Under the pieces are notes generated by a model that ran no database searches, had not been told where the DNA came from, and saw only the letters and a list, made by a program, of their open reading frames with translations. From a virus, in the IMG/VR virus record IMGVR_UViG_3300033553_000842, positions 1-64,000 of that record: 64,000 nucleotides of DNA; one strand, given 5' to 3'. The stretch's first letter is position 1, and each line of letters starts with the position of its first letter. Made by a program: the position numbers and the translations under genes. Positions 30,693 through 39,323 of this stretch are shown here, one piece after another.

Positions 30693-31457
30693 ATGGCTGG
30701 TGAAGCGAAGACCACAAATTTTATGCTCGGTACAGCGACGGTCATGTTCGGCCCCGCAGCTGATGTATTCGACCTCATTCCTGAAGATCACGGTGTCGGG
30801 CTTACCAAGAACGTATCGGTTACAGCTGAGCCATCTTTCACAGACCTGACCCAAGGTGTGAAAAACTCGAACGTGTATTCGGTCATGACAGGCAACATTG
30901 TCCGCGCTGCTTTCGAGTGCTATGAGTACACGGCACAGAACATGTTCTATGCCCAGGGTCTCGACGGCTCGACCTACGTCGCTCCCACCGGTGCCACCAC
31001 ACTCGCCTCTGCAGTACTGGCCGCGGATACGACAATTGACGTGGAAGCTGGTGACGGGGCGAACTTCACGGCGGGTAATTACATTGTGATCGAAGATGGG
31101 GACAAGGACAAAGTCTACGTCCGTACCGTGGTTTCGGTTGCTATTGATGTGATTACGGTGGACACGGCGTTGCCGAACGCAATCCCAGCGGGCAACGTAG
31201 TCCGGGCAGGAGCCCTGATCGAGATCGGCAGCAAGCAAGACCAACCGTTCCTGGGTTGCAAGATCGTCGGCACGACCGCTGAAAACGAGATTATCTCCCT
31301 GATCTTCCCGAAGGTCCGTGTGACAGCCGGTTTCAATCTGCAGTTCTCTTCGGATGACTTCCAGAACATGCCGTTCGAGATGATGATGTACGACCTGGTT
31401 GGTACGGATCCGCACTATGCCAAGTTCAAGGACAAGACAGGCATCGCGATCCTGTAA
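30693..31457 (+). CDS. Major tail (tube) protein
   Basis: 254 aa from the ATG at 30693 behind AGGAG; an in-frame start at 30651 has no ribosome-binding site. Strand-rich (VTAEPSFTDLTQGVKNSNVY at the start, SLIFPKVRVTAGFNLQFSSD near the end) with an inserted beta domain (TTLASAVLAADTTIDVEAGD) as in tube proteins with an extra Ig- or stalk-like unit. Its own terminator follows. Position before the chaperone frameshift pair and tape measure fixes the identity. Confidence 0.85.
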   Translation: MAGEAKTTNFMLGTATVMFGPAADVFDLIPEDHGVGLTKNVSVTAEPSFTDLTQGVKNSNVYSVMTGNIVRAAFECYEYTAQNMFYAQGLDGSTYVAPTGATTLASAVLAADTTIDVEAGDGANFTAGNYIVIEDGDKDKVYVRTVVSVAIDVITVDTALPNAIPAGNVVRAGALIEIGSKQDQPFLGCKIVGTTAENEIISLIFPKVRVTAGFNLQFSSDDFQNMPFEMMMYDLVGTDPHYAKFKDKTGIAIL

Positions 31458-31481
31458 AGTTCACCAAAATAAACCTTGAGT

Positions 31482-31518
31482 AAACTCCCCCCTCTTCTGT
31501 AGAAGTGGGGGGAGTTTT
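31482..31518 (+). terminator. Rho-independent terminator after the tail tube gene
   Basis: AAACTCCCCCC pairs with GGGGGGAGTTT (11 bp), with a smaller stem in the loop and TTTT at the end. It likely limits transcription of the assembly genes relative to the tube gene. Confidence 0.88.
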
Positions 31519-31536
31519 ACTTTGAGGAGCCAAGTA

Positions 31537-31896
31537 ATGGCCGACGCTAAATTTGAGATCGAGATCAATGGGGAACCCCGAGAGCTCGTCATGTACTACG
31601 GCCTGCTGGATTTGATTTGCCGTGCCTGCGGAGACATCGAAGGGGCCTTGATGATCGGCCTGGAGCATGACCTGCGTCAGGAAATCCTTCAGACCCTGTT
31701 GTCCGAACGTGACGACACCGGCAAAGTCACCAAACCCTTCAATCCGATGAAGAACCATATCGAGCCTGACGCCGTCAATGATCTGATCGATTGGGCGGGG
31801 GCCCACGCTTTTGATTTTTTGCTCAAAGCAGCGGAGAGGGCAAGGAAGACCGGGGAGAGCCAGAAAAACCGTCTGGAGGCCCTTCAGTCTACCTAG
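31537..31896 (+). CDS. Tail assembly chaperone (gpG-like)
   Basis: 119 aa. ATG at 31537 behind GAGGAG. Residues form FEIEINGEPRELVMYYGLLD and a helical part typical of tail chaperones that coat the tape measure protein. Its 3' end carries G AAA AAC (31863-31869), from which a -1 shift enters the open frame 31869-32189, giving a gpGT-like protein of about 217 aa. Confidence 0.82.
   Translation: MADAKFEIEINGEPRELVMYYGLLDLICRACGDIEGALMIGLEHDLRQEILQTLLSERDDTGKVTKPFNPMKNHIEPDAVNDLIDWAGAHAFDFLLKAAERARKTGESQKNRLEALQST
31863..31869 (+). other. Candidate -1 frameshift site
   Basis: GAAAAAC in the phase G AAA AAC, 24 bases before the stop of the chaperone gene. The -1 frame is open from well upstream to 32189. 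The site is not a canonical XXXYYYZ heptamer because its first base is G. Confidence 0.6.
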
Positions 31897-32189
31897 ACTG
31901 GTGGAAAGGTCTATCGTTCCAAGAGGCGATCTGTCTTGTGTTCAAGACAGTCCCCTCAAAATGCTCTGAAGTATTCTGGCAATATACCCTAGAAGATATT
32001 AAGGTGTCCCTAGGGCTCTACTTGGGCCAGAAGCAGTCTGAGGCTGTACAGAACTATGAATCACTTCTCTTGGTGGCAGGGAAACTTTTTGGCGAAGAGG
32101 ACAAAGGCCGGAAGGCTCCTCCGAAAAACCAGAAGGTGGCAAAAACCAAGGCTGAGATCATGGCGGGCATGACGGAGATTTTTGGATAG
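31869..32189 (+). CDS. Chaperone extension (gpT-like), reached by -1 frameshift
   Basis: Frame of 106 codons running from the slippery site to the tape measure start. It reads PSGGPSVYLDWWKGLSFQEA, then EVFWQYTLEDIKVSLGLYLG and ends with KTKAEIMAGMTEIFG. It has no plausible independent ribosome-binding site; GTG at 31938 is the first start-like codon. In lambda and relatives the T domain recruits tube subunits to the tape measure. Placement and phase fit exactly. Confidence 0.78.
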   Translation, partial: PSGGPSVYLDWWKGLSFQEAICLVFKTVPSKCSEVFWQYTLEDIKVSLGLYLGQKQSEAVQNYESLLLVAGKLFGEEDKGRKAPPKNQKVAKTKAEIMAGMTEIFG

Positions 32190-35100
32190 ATGGCCAATAA
32201 AAAAGAGATAATCGACGTCAGGCTGTCCGCAGCCTCGAAAAAGGATCTGATGGCTCTCTCCAAGGAGCTGGCAGATGCAGTAAACTCGGTTAACAAACTG
32301 GCCAAGGGTTTTCAGAATCTCTCCCAGCTGAAAGCTTCGGCTTCTGCCAAAGGGGCAGTTGAGAACAACTTTGGCCTGGGAGCCTATTCCCGGGGTCTGA
32401 ACCAAAGTGAGAAACAACGCGCCACGAACACGGCCCGTCTCGGCACGGAGACAGGCCGCGTTGCTGACGAGAGGGAGCGGGATCTCCGGGCCACGCAGAA
32501 GCTGATGAAGACCCAAGAAGGTCTTCAAAGGATCGAACAGGCCCGCCTTCTCAATGCCAAAGCTGAACTAAAGACCGTCGACCGCCTGGTCGATCGGGGA
32601 GAACTCCTGAAGAAACAGGATCTGGCCCGGGTCAAAGCAGCTGAAGCTCAGTTGAGATTGAACGACCTTCTTGCCCAGCGGGATGTACGCAACCGGGCAA
32701 TCCGAAAGGCCCCCGCAGGTTCTGATGAGAGACGGGCGCTTCAGGCGCAGGCCCCCGCTGCAAATGCTCAGATCCGCGGTGTCCAGCAAGAGGTACAAGC
32801 CGCCGAGCGTTTGAACACTCTGGCCGGCTCCCGCTTGCAGACCCTGCAACAGGAGACAGCTCAGAAAGCGCAGCAGGCCAAGTTTGATCGCGAAAGCGAA
32901 CGGATGCAGTCCCGGAGCCTGACATCGCAGACCTCCCTGGCCCGCGATCGGGAACGCCGTCAGCAAGCTCAACAGCTGAACCTGACGAAGGAGCTCGAAG
33001 GAGCTCGTCGGATCAACGACCTGGTGACGGCCAAGACCCAGAAGCTGAGGGCTCAAGACCGGTTGCGTCTTGAAGAGCAGAACGGAAACCTCACAGCGGT
33101 ACGTCAGGCCCGGGTCCTGAATGATCTTCTTGATCGTCGGATCCGCAAGCTCCAAGAAGCGAACCGAGTGGCCAAAGAAGCGGCCAAACCTACCAAGGAA
33201 CAAATGGCGGGCAACGCCCGTGAGATGTCCATGAAGCGTTTGTTTGGTGACAACGGGGCCAGCCTCTTTGCCATCCAAGCCGGTCTGGTCGCGAACTACG
33301 CCTTGATGAACCAGCTGCGCACCGGGTTCCAGCAGGCGATCGCGTTTACGGTAGATCTGGACAGCGCGATGCGCAACCTCCAGGCGATCGTGCGGATCAC
33401 CGATACGGATCTTGCATCGCTGAAGGACAGCTTGATCGGGATCTCGGAAGAGACAAAATTCACGGCTGTTGAAGTGGCCAACGCAGCGGTCACGCTGGGT
33501 CAGGCGGGCTTCTCGACCGACGAGATCAAGGACTCCATTCGAGCCGTCTCCCTACTAGCCACGGCCACCGGGACAGAGTTGAAAAACGCGGTTGATATTG
33601 CGACCTCGACCCTCGGTGTGTTCAACATGGAATCCTCACAGATGGCGGATGTGGCAAACATCCTGACCGAAGCTGTGAACACATCGAAGCTGAACATCGA
33701 GAAGCTGACCCTTGGTCTGCAATACTCGGGTAACATCGCCGCGCAGTCTGGCGTCAGTTTCAAGGAACTGACCTCGGCCCTCGGCGCGATGGCGAACGCT
33801 GGTATCCGCTCTGGTTCCACACTTGGTACCGGTATGCGTCAGATCCTGATCGCGCTGCAGAAACCCTCGAACGAGTTCAGCGCCACACTTGATCGCCTCG
33901 GCCTGACAATGGACGATGTGAACCTCGAGACCAAGGGCCTTTACGGGGCTTTGAAGAACCTGCGTGACGCGGGCTTCAGCTCCGGTGACGCGATCCAGTC
34001 CTTTGAAGTCCGGGCCGCTGCGGCTTACAACGCTCTGTCGGGCAACCTTGATCAGATGCTGTCGCTTCAAAATGCGTTCCAGCGCACCTCGGCCTCGATC
34101 CAGGCGAACGAAACCCAGATGAAATCTCTGGCCAACCAGGGCAAGCGCCTCGGTTCGGTCCTGGGATCGGTTGCTGCCGCGGGTCTCGATCCGATGCTCA
34201 AGGGGACAATCGCGATCACAAGTGCTTTGGCCGATGCGTTCAGCTGGGTTCGTCAGTTCGAGAACTCTCTCGCCTTCCTGACCACAGGGGTCGCGGTGGC
34301 AGGTCTCTCAGGCATACTGGTTTACTTTGGCCGGATGATCAAAAACCTCTCTGGGATGGTTCTCGGAACCAATGCCCTAACAGCGGCCAATCTTAGAGCG
34401 ACAGTTTCGTACAAGGCACTCTCGGTCGCGATGATGCGGTCACCGTTCGCACTGGTAGCGGGGGCAATCACAGCGATCGGGGCGGCGTTCTACTTCATGG
34501 GCAACCGTACCACAGGTGCTCAAGACAAACTGGAAAAAGCTCAGACGACTTTCGATCGCTCCGTTGGTTCTGCCGAGAAACTGCAAAAGGGTCTCGTCAG
34601 GGTGGATGATACCCTGAAGGACCTCACCAACCGATATGACCTTCTCAAAGATGGGGGGGCTTTGCTGGAATCGGTGATTATCGACATTCAGAAACAGTTT
34701 GTGGATATGGGTCGGGATGCGGGCCAGGTTGGTAATGATGTTGACGCTCTGATCAAGACAATGCGGGATCTCCGTATGGAGCTTTCGAAAGAGTATGAGC
34801 TCCGGATCAATACCTCGTTGCTGAACCTGGACAACCTCAGAAACGCTACCCGGAAAAGTTTGTCCGAGAGCATTGCGGGTACGGCCTCTGCCGCCAGTGA
34901 GATGAACCCCCTGAGTGCTTCTGAACGGAAATCAGGGGTTCTTCGGTCCAACCAGGGGGGGTTCGGAAGTCAAATCCTGGACGATGCCAAGATTCTTCAA
35001 ACCTCAGGATCCAGCCTAAACGAGGTCGGCTCGGCCAACGCCCGTCTGGATGCCGTTCGACTGAAGATCGAAGATCGTCTAGACAACGATTCCTCGGCCA

Positions 35101-37658
35101 ACAAATCCTTAGACCGAGCCTGGCTGGATTACATCGGCGCGATCAGAGAGAAATCCGACCAGACTTCGAGTTTCCTACAGACCATTGAGCAGCTCAATGC
35201 TCAAGAACTAGCCCAGATAGAGCAGTCCAAGATTGCGGCCGACGGGGGAAATGCTTCGGTCTTTACCCTGCGCGAGGGCGCGAAAGAAATTGCTACGGAC
35301 GTCCGCGCAAAGCTGATGAGTGGGCTGGGGGGGATGAGCGCTCAAGAGCGCACCAAGACCGTGGCCCAGCGGTACGAAGCATTTGATAAGGAAATTGCTG
35401 AAGCCACCCGCAGTCTTGAAAGTCTGAAGTCCAACGGGACCATTCAGTCCACCGAGACCTATGACCTGATCCGTCGAATGCTTCTGGAAGCCTCCGCCTC
35501 TGCCTCGAGCATGTTCCGAGGGATCAAAGAGGAATCTGATAAGGTCGTCGAGAAGCTCACCGATCTAAATCTGCAAGAAACCGAGGTCGAGCTTCAGAAA
35601 CTGGCCGACGAGTTTGGTGAAGCCCAAGGGCTGCAGGCCATTGGTGAAGCTATGGCGGCTCAGAAGATCCAGCTGGAAAAAGTCCGGGCCGCTGAGATCG
35701 CTTCGGTGCAAGCTCAGGGTCTGGACTCTGATGTTGAGGCCGCTACGCTGACCGCCACCAACCGGCAGTATGACGATCGCTCGGCGGGTATCGATGCCGC
35801 GGGACTTGAGAAGATCAATGCTATCCTCGACGCTCAGCGTCAGGTCACGCTTGAGGGTCAGAAGCAGGTCGAGCTTCAGAACCTGATTCTGGAAAAAGGT
35901 CAGAACAGCCTCGAGGTCGAGCAGTTCAAGCTTCAGCAGGAGAAGCTTTCCACCGCCGAAACGCTTCGTAAAGCTGGGGTGGAAGAGGGTTTCGTCCAAG
36001 CCAAGCTTGCAGCCATGCAAACCGAGTTCGATCTCGCCCAGCGGATCAAGGCACAGGAGGCCAACAAGGACCTGAGCCGGCAGATCGAACAGCGCAAGGA
36101 AGAGAACCGGATCGCAAAGGCAACTTTGATATTCGGTGAAGACAGCCTGGTCGTGGTCAAAATGCGTGAGAAGGCTGAGCGGGACGCCTTGGACGTAACC
36201 CTTGAAGCATCTGACGCAAGTGAGGAGCTAAAGGAGCAGCTTCGCAATGCCCTGAAAGAGGCTCAGGCCATTGGTCGAGCAGATATGTCCAGTGGTATCA
36301 ATAACGCAATCGGACGGGCCGGGGCTCTGATCCGGCAGCTGCGTATTGCCCGGAGTGTTTTGTCGACGATCGACAAGAGTAATGCACGGGAAAAAGATCG
36401 CCTTGCAGTTGAAAGAGCAACAGTCGGGGATGCTTCTGCCCGGGAGGTCGGCCTCGCTGGCTTGGAAACTCGATACAAACTTGAGGACGACGGGGTTACG
36501 GACGTCGTCGGCATAGCGGCGGGGGTGGGACTTGCCAAGGCTGACGAAGCCGTCCTGGCGGCAGATCGGCGTAAGCTTGAGGCGGAAGAAGAAGCCTATT
36601 CTGAATCTCAGAAGGACCCGAGCGGCGGCGGCGGCGGTGGCGGCAAGGGTAAGAAAGACAAGAACCCCGAGTATGACGCGCTGCAAACACAGCTTTCCAA
36701 CCGGATCGGGGCCGCGACAATTTCCATCGACAACGGTGGAGATCCTGCAGCGGCGTATCAGCAGATCGAGATGGCTCTCCAGAGGATCAATGTCGAGGTC
36801 GAAAAGCGTGAGCAGCTCATCACGTCGATCGCTGGGAAGCAGTCCCGTAGCGTTCAGGAAGAAGAGCGCCTCAAGCAACTGATCTCTGAGCACAACCAGC
36901 TGACGACCTTCGCCAAGACCGAAGAGGAAAAGATCCTCTGGCTCAAGGAACAGCAGGGGCAGGCCTCAGTCAATCTCAAGGAGATCGTTCGAGAGTGGTC
37001 GCGTGAAGCGCTCGTCGGGGTCGTTGCCCTTGAAGAGGGTATGAAGAACGTCCTCGGCAATCTACTTACTGGTTTCGGAACACTGTTTACCGACCTGGTG
37101 AGTGGCGTGAAATCTGCCAAGGAGGCCTTTCGTGAGTTTGCGGTCTCCGTGGTTAAGAGCCTGTTGCAGGTCATCGCCAAGTTGATCGCGATCAAGATCC
37201 TGAAATCGATCCTCGGGGGTATCGCCGGTGGGGGCGGAAGGTTTGCGGGGTTCGCTCAGAGCGGTTTAGATTTCCTCTCCAATAAAGAAGGCGGGCGGGT
37301 TCAGCGGAAAGTCGGTGGGGGTCGTGTTGAGGGCAACCTGGCCCGGGACAGCGTTCCACATTCTCTGATGCCTGACGAATATGTTTTGCGGGCCTCGGCG
37401 GCACGGGCCATTGGTTACGACAAGCTGAACCAGATCAATGCCACCGGGAATACTTCCCGTATGAATGGTCTGTCAAATGTGAGCACCGATCCTCAAAACA
37501 AAGGGTCGGGTATGGGGGATGTAAATGTCTATGTCATCTCTCCGGATCAGAAACCGATCCCAGGACCACGCGACATTATTGCCGTGATGGATGACCACAT
37601 CTCCAAAGGTGGTTCCACCAAGAAGCTGATTAAATCTGTATCGATGGGAGAAATCTAA
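32190..37658 (+). CDS. Tail tape measure protein
   Basis: 1822 aa. It sets tail length and passes into the cell envelope. The N-terminal part is a charged coiled coil. Residues about 390-600 form the TP901-type core (EETKFTAVEVANAAVTLGQA, NILTEAVNTSKLNIEKLTLG, SALGAMANAGIRSGSTLGTG). Two hydrophobic segments follow (LSGILVYFG; VAGAITAIGAAFYFMG). The next 800 residues are helical with a Gly/Lys-rich hinge near 1478-1490. The C-terminus has LMPDEYVLRASAARAIG, as in other phage tape measures. At about 0.15 nm per residue the tail would be near 270 nm. Confidence 0.93.
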   Translation: MANKKEIIDVRLSAASKKDLMALSKELADAVNSVNKLAKGFQNLSQLKASASAKGAVENNFGLGAYSRGLNQSEKQRATNTARLGTETGRVADERERDLRATQKLMKTQEGLQRIEQARLLNAKAELKTVDRLVDRGELLKKQDLARVKAAEAQLRLNDLLAQRDVRNRAIRKAPAGSDERRALQAQAPAANAQIRGVQQEVQAAERLNTLAGSRLQTLQQETAQKAQQAKFDRESERMQSRSLTSQTSLARDRERRQQAQQLNLTKELEGARRINDLVTAKTQKLRAQDRLRLEEQNGNLTAVRQARVLNDLLDRRIRKLQEANRVAKEAAKPTKEQMAGNAREMSMKRLFGDNGASLFAIQAGLVANYALMNQLRTGFQQAIAFTVDLDSAMRNLQAIVRITDTDLASLKDSLIGISEETKFTAVEVANAAVTLGQAGFSTDEIKDSIRAVSLLATATGTELKNAVDIATSTLGVFNMESSQMADVANILTEAVNTSKLNIEKLTLGLQYSGNIAAQSGVSFKELTSALGAMANAGIRSGSTLGTGMRQILIALQKPSNEFSATLDRLGLTMDDVNLETKGLYGALKNLRDAGFSSGDAIQSFEVRAAAAYNALSGNLDQMLSLQNAFQRTSASIQANETQMKSLANQGKRLGSVLGSVAAAGLDPMLKGTIAITSALADAFSWVRQFENSLAFLTTGVAVAGLSGILVYFGRMIKNLSGMVLGTNALTAANLRATVSYKALSVAMMRSPFALVAGAITAIGAAFYFMGNRTTGAQDKLEKAQTTFDRSVGSAEKLQKGLVRVDDTLKDLTNRYDLLKDGGALLESVIIDIQKQFVDMGRDAGQVGNDVDALIKTMRDLRMELSKEYELRINTSLLNLDNLRNATRKSLSESIAGTASAASEMNPLSASERKSGVLRSNQGGFGSQILDDAKILQTSGSSLNEVGSANARLDAVRLKIEDRLDNDSSANKSLDRAWLDYIGAIREKSDQTSSFLQTIEQLNAQELAQIEQSKIAADGGNASVFTLREGAKEIATDVRAKLMSGLGGMSAQERTKTVAQRYEAFDKEIAEATRSLESLKSNGTIQSTETYDLIRRMLLEASASASSMFRGIKEESDKVVEKLTDLNLQETEVELQKLADEFGEAQGLQAIGEAMAAQKIQLEKVRAAEIASVQAQGLDSDVEAATLTATNRQYDDRSAGIDAAGLEKINAILDAQRQVTLEGQKQVELQNLILEKGQNSLEVEQFKLQQEKLSTAETLRKAGVEEGFVQAKLAAMQTEFDLAQRIKAQEANKDLSRQIEQRKEENRIAKATLIFGEDSLVVVKMREKAERDALDVTLEASDASEELKEQLRNALKEAQAIGRADMSSGINNAIGRAGALIRQLRIARSVLSTIDKSNAREKDRLAVERATVGDASAREVGLAGLETRYKLEDDGVTDVVGIAAGVGLAKADEAVLAADRRKLEAEEEAYSESQKDPSGGGGGGGKGKKDKNPEYDALQTQLSNRIGAATISIDNGGDPAAAYQQIEMALQRINVEVEKREQLITSIAGKQSRSVQEEERLKQLISEHNQLTTFAKTEEEKILWLKEQQGQASVNLKEIVREWSREALVGVVALEEGMKNVLGNLLTGFGTLFTDLVSGVKSAKEAFREFAVSVVKSLLQVIAKLIAIKILKSILGGIAGGGGRFAGFAQSGLDFLSNKEGGRVQRKVGGGRVEGNLARDSVPHSLMPDEYVLRASAARAIGYDKLNQINATGNTSRMNGLSNVSTDPQNKGSGMGDVNVYVISPDQKPIPGPRDIIAVMDDHISKGGSTKKLIKSVSMGEI

Positions 37659-38041
37659 TGGCCACTTTTCCCGCAGTCTACTTCAGCTACGCGACGAAGT
37701 ACCCCGAGTCCGGTTTCCGGGTCGAGCTCTCTCGAAGCTATATGTACACAAGCCCAGCTGAGGCACCGGACCAGAGGACTTTCGCGCTCACTCTGTCAGG
37801 GATGAAATATTTCCTCGACGGCTCGGATCAGGCCGATCGGGTCAAGGAGACTGAGCGCAATATGTGGGTGCTAGAAGATTTTTATATCGAGCACCGACTG
37901 AGCAAGAGTTTTACCTTCAATCACCCATTGTATGGTGCTTTGATCTGCAAGTTCAACCGCCCTCTCGAGATCCCTGAAGGGATCGCTAACGGAGGCGGGG
38001 TACTCCCCTCATTCCCTGTAGAATTGATTGAGATCCCATGA
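37658..38041 (+). CDS. Minor tail protein, lambda gpM-like
   Basis: 127 aa. Matches the lambda gpM family: strands at the N-terminus (RVELSRSYMYTSPAEAPD), FALTLSGMKYFLDGSD, then a C-terminal HPLYGALICKFNRPLEIPEG. It should form the distal tail ring between tube and tip. The ATG shares one base with the tape measure stop. Confidence 0.85.
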   Translation: MATFPAVYFSYATKYPESGFRVELSRSYMYTSPAEAPDQRTFALTLSGMKYFLDGSDQADRVKETERNMWVLEDFYIEHRLSKSFTFNHPLYGALICKFNRPLEIPEGIANGGGVLPSFPVELIEIP

Positions 38042-38526
38042 GCAATAACATCCCTGATAGCATCCGTGATGATGCCTTTAATCTCGACGGTGCCGCCCAG
38101 TCTATCCTTTACCGGATCACCCTGGCCAATGCGGCGGTGCTGTATCTTTCTCCAAAGGGGGAGTTTACCTGGCAGGGCAATATCTATGAAGAGATCCCCT
38201 GTCACATGACGGGGTCCGATCGAAAAGCCGACAGTGAGGCTTCCAGACCTAGGTTCACAATTGTAAACCCAGGGGGTATGTTCACATCGGCCGTTCATGA
38301 ACGGCATCTTGAGGGGGCGATCCTGACGCGCCACCGGTTGATGACCTCTGACCTGATCGCGAATAACAACTCAGCCCTAAGCGACACCTACCGGATCTCA
38401 AGGGTCATGAACGTGACCAAAGACCTGATTGTTGTTGAGTGCCGCCGGGGGTTGGACGGGGCGAACTTCAAGCTGCCAAACCGCACGTTCCGTCCACCGG
38501 AGTTCACCGTTGTACGCACTCGATAA
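38038..38526 (+). CDS. Minor tail protein, lambda gpL-like, short
   Basis: 162 aa. The gpL-like body is present (NLDGAAQSILYRITLANAAV; SEASRPRFTIVNPGGMFTSA; LIVVECRRGLDGANFKLPNR). Lambda gpL is about 232 aa and carries a C-terminal iron-sulphur domain with four cysteines. This protein ends before that domain and has only two Cys, so it should lack the cluster. ATGA overlap with gpM; 17-bp overlap with the next gene. Confidence 0.8.
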   Translation: MSNNIPDSIRDDAFNLDGAAQSILYRITLANAAVLYLSPKGEFTWQGNIYEEIPCHMTGSDRKADSEASRPRFTIVNPGGMFTSAVHERHLEGAILTRHRLMTSDLIANNNSALSDTYRISRVMNVTKDLIVVECRRGLDGANFKLPNRTFRPPEFTVVRTR

Positions 38527-39043
38527 ATATCTCGGCATCCGCTACGTGGACGGAAAGCAGGACTGCTTCAGCGTCTTGAGAGATGTCCTGCGAGACCGGT
38601 GGGATATCCTGCTGCCGAACTTTGCCCGACCCACAGAGTTCTGGGCCGACCCCAACCTGGATATGTACGCGATGTATGCCCGTTGGGGGTTTAAGCAGAT
38701 CTTTGATGAGGCCTTCCAAGTGGGGGATGTCCTGCTAATGCCCCTTGGTACGTCGAGGAACACCCACGCGGCGATGGTCGTCGAACAAAACCAGGTATTG
38801 CATCACCCCCCCGGACAGCTGAGCCGTCTGGACCCCCTGATGCCAAGGTGGGGTAGACGGGCAAACATTGTCCTGCGCCATCCCAAGGTTACTGAACAGA
38901 AGGAGGTGTCGACCCTCCATCTCCACGAGGTTGTTGATGCTGAAATTTTCCGAAATCCAAGAGTTAAAGACGTCATTGATCGGGCTATGGAAGCCGAGCG
39001 TCGAGAGATGCGGGATCATAACAGCCGATCGAGAGATCATTGA
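38510..39043 (+). CDS. NlpC/P60-type tail peptidase (lambda gpK C-terminal domain)
   Basis: 177 aa from a TTG preceded by GGAG; no other start is well placed. It matches the C-terminal half of lambda gpK: QDCFSVLRDVL (nucleophile Cys19), VGDVLLMPLGTSRNTHAAMV (His86), QVLHHPPGQLSRLD and the closing NIVLRHP. Expected to cleave stem peptides of peptidoglycan during entry. In lambda this domain follows a JAMM domain in one protein; here it is separate and precedes the JAMM gene, which overlaps its 3' end by 107 bp. Confidence 0.85.
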   Translation: MYALDKYLGIRYVDGKQDCFSVLRDVLRDRWDILLPNFARPTEFWADPNLDMYAMYARWGFKQIFDEAFQVGDVLLMPLGTSRNTHAAMVVEQNQVLHHPPGQLSRLDPLMPRWGRRANIVLRHPKVTEQKEVSTLHLHEVVDAEIFRNPRVKDVIDRAMEAERREMRDHNSRSRDH

Positions 39044-39323
39044 AACCACCAACCTGGCCGAAGATCCAAGCAACGAGTTCGAGTTCGATCCGCAGGATCT
39101 AAAGAACGCTTGGGGGACATGGCACACGCATCCCGTGACCTCCTCGAACCTGTCGATACCAGACTACCATTTCTTCAAGTCGTGGGGAAATTTGGTTCAC
39201 TTCATCATTTGTTTAGACGATGTAGCATGCTATACAACAATTGAAGATTACTTGGTGGTTATCAATGAAGCGGACGATTTATCTCCACGGCTATTTGAAG
39301 GACTTACATCCAGAGCCGATTAA
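38937..39323 (+). CDS. JAMM (Mov34/MPN) metalloprotease-like tail protein (lambda gpK N-terminal domain)
   Basis: 128 aa from the ATG at 38937 behind GAGG. It has the complete JAMM zinc motif HTHPVTSSNLSIPD (His63, His65, Ser73, Asp76), and Glu23 in VERCGIITADREII is placed to be the catalytic acid. In lambda gpK the equivalent domain is N-terminal to the NlpC domain. Here it is its own gene, downstream of it and overlapping it in another frame, and it overlaps the gpI-like gene by 59 bp. Confidence 0.85.
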   Translation: MLKFSEIQELKTSLIGLWKPSVERCGIITADREIIETTNLAEDPSNEFEFDPQDLKNAWGTWHTHPVTSSNLSIPDYHFFKSWGNLVHFIICLDDVACYTTIEDYLVVINEADDLSPRLFEGLTSRAD

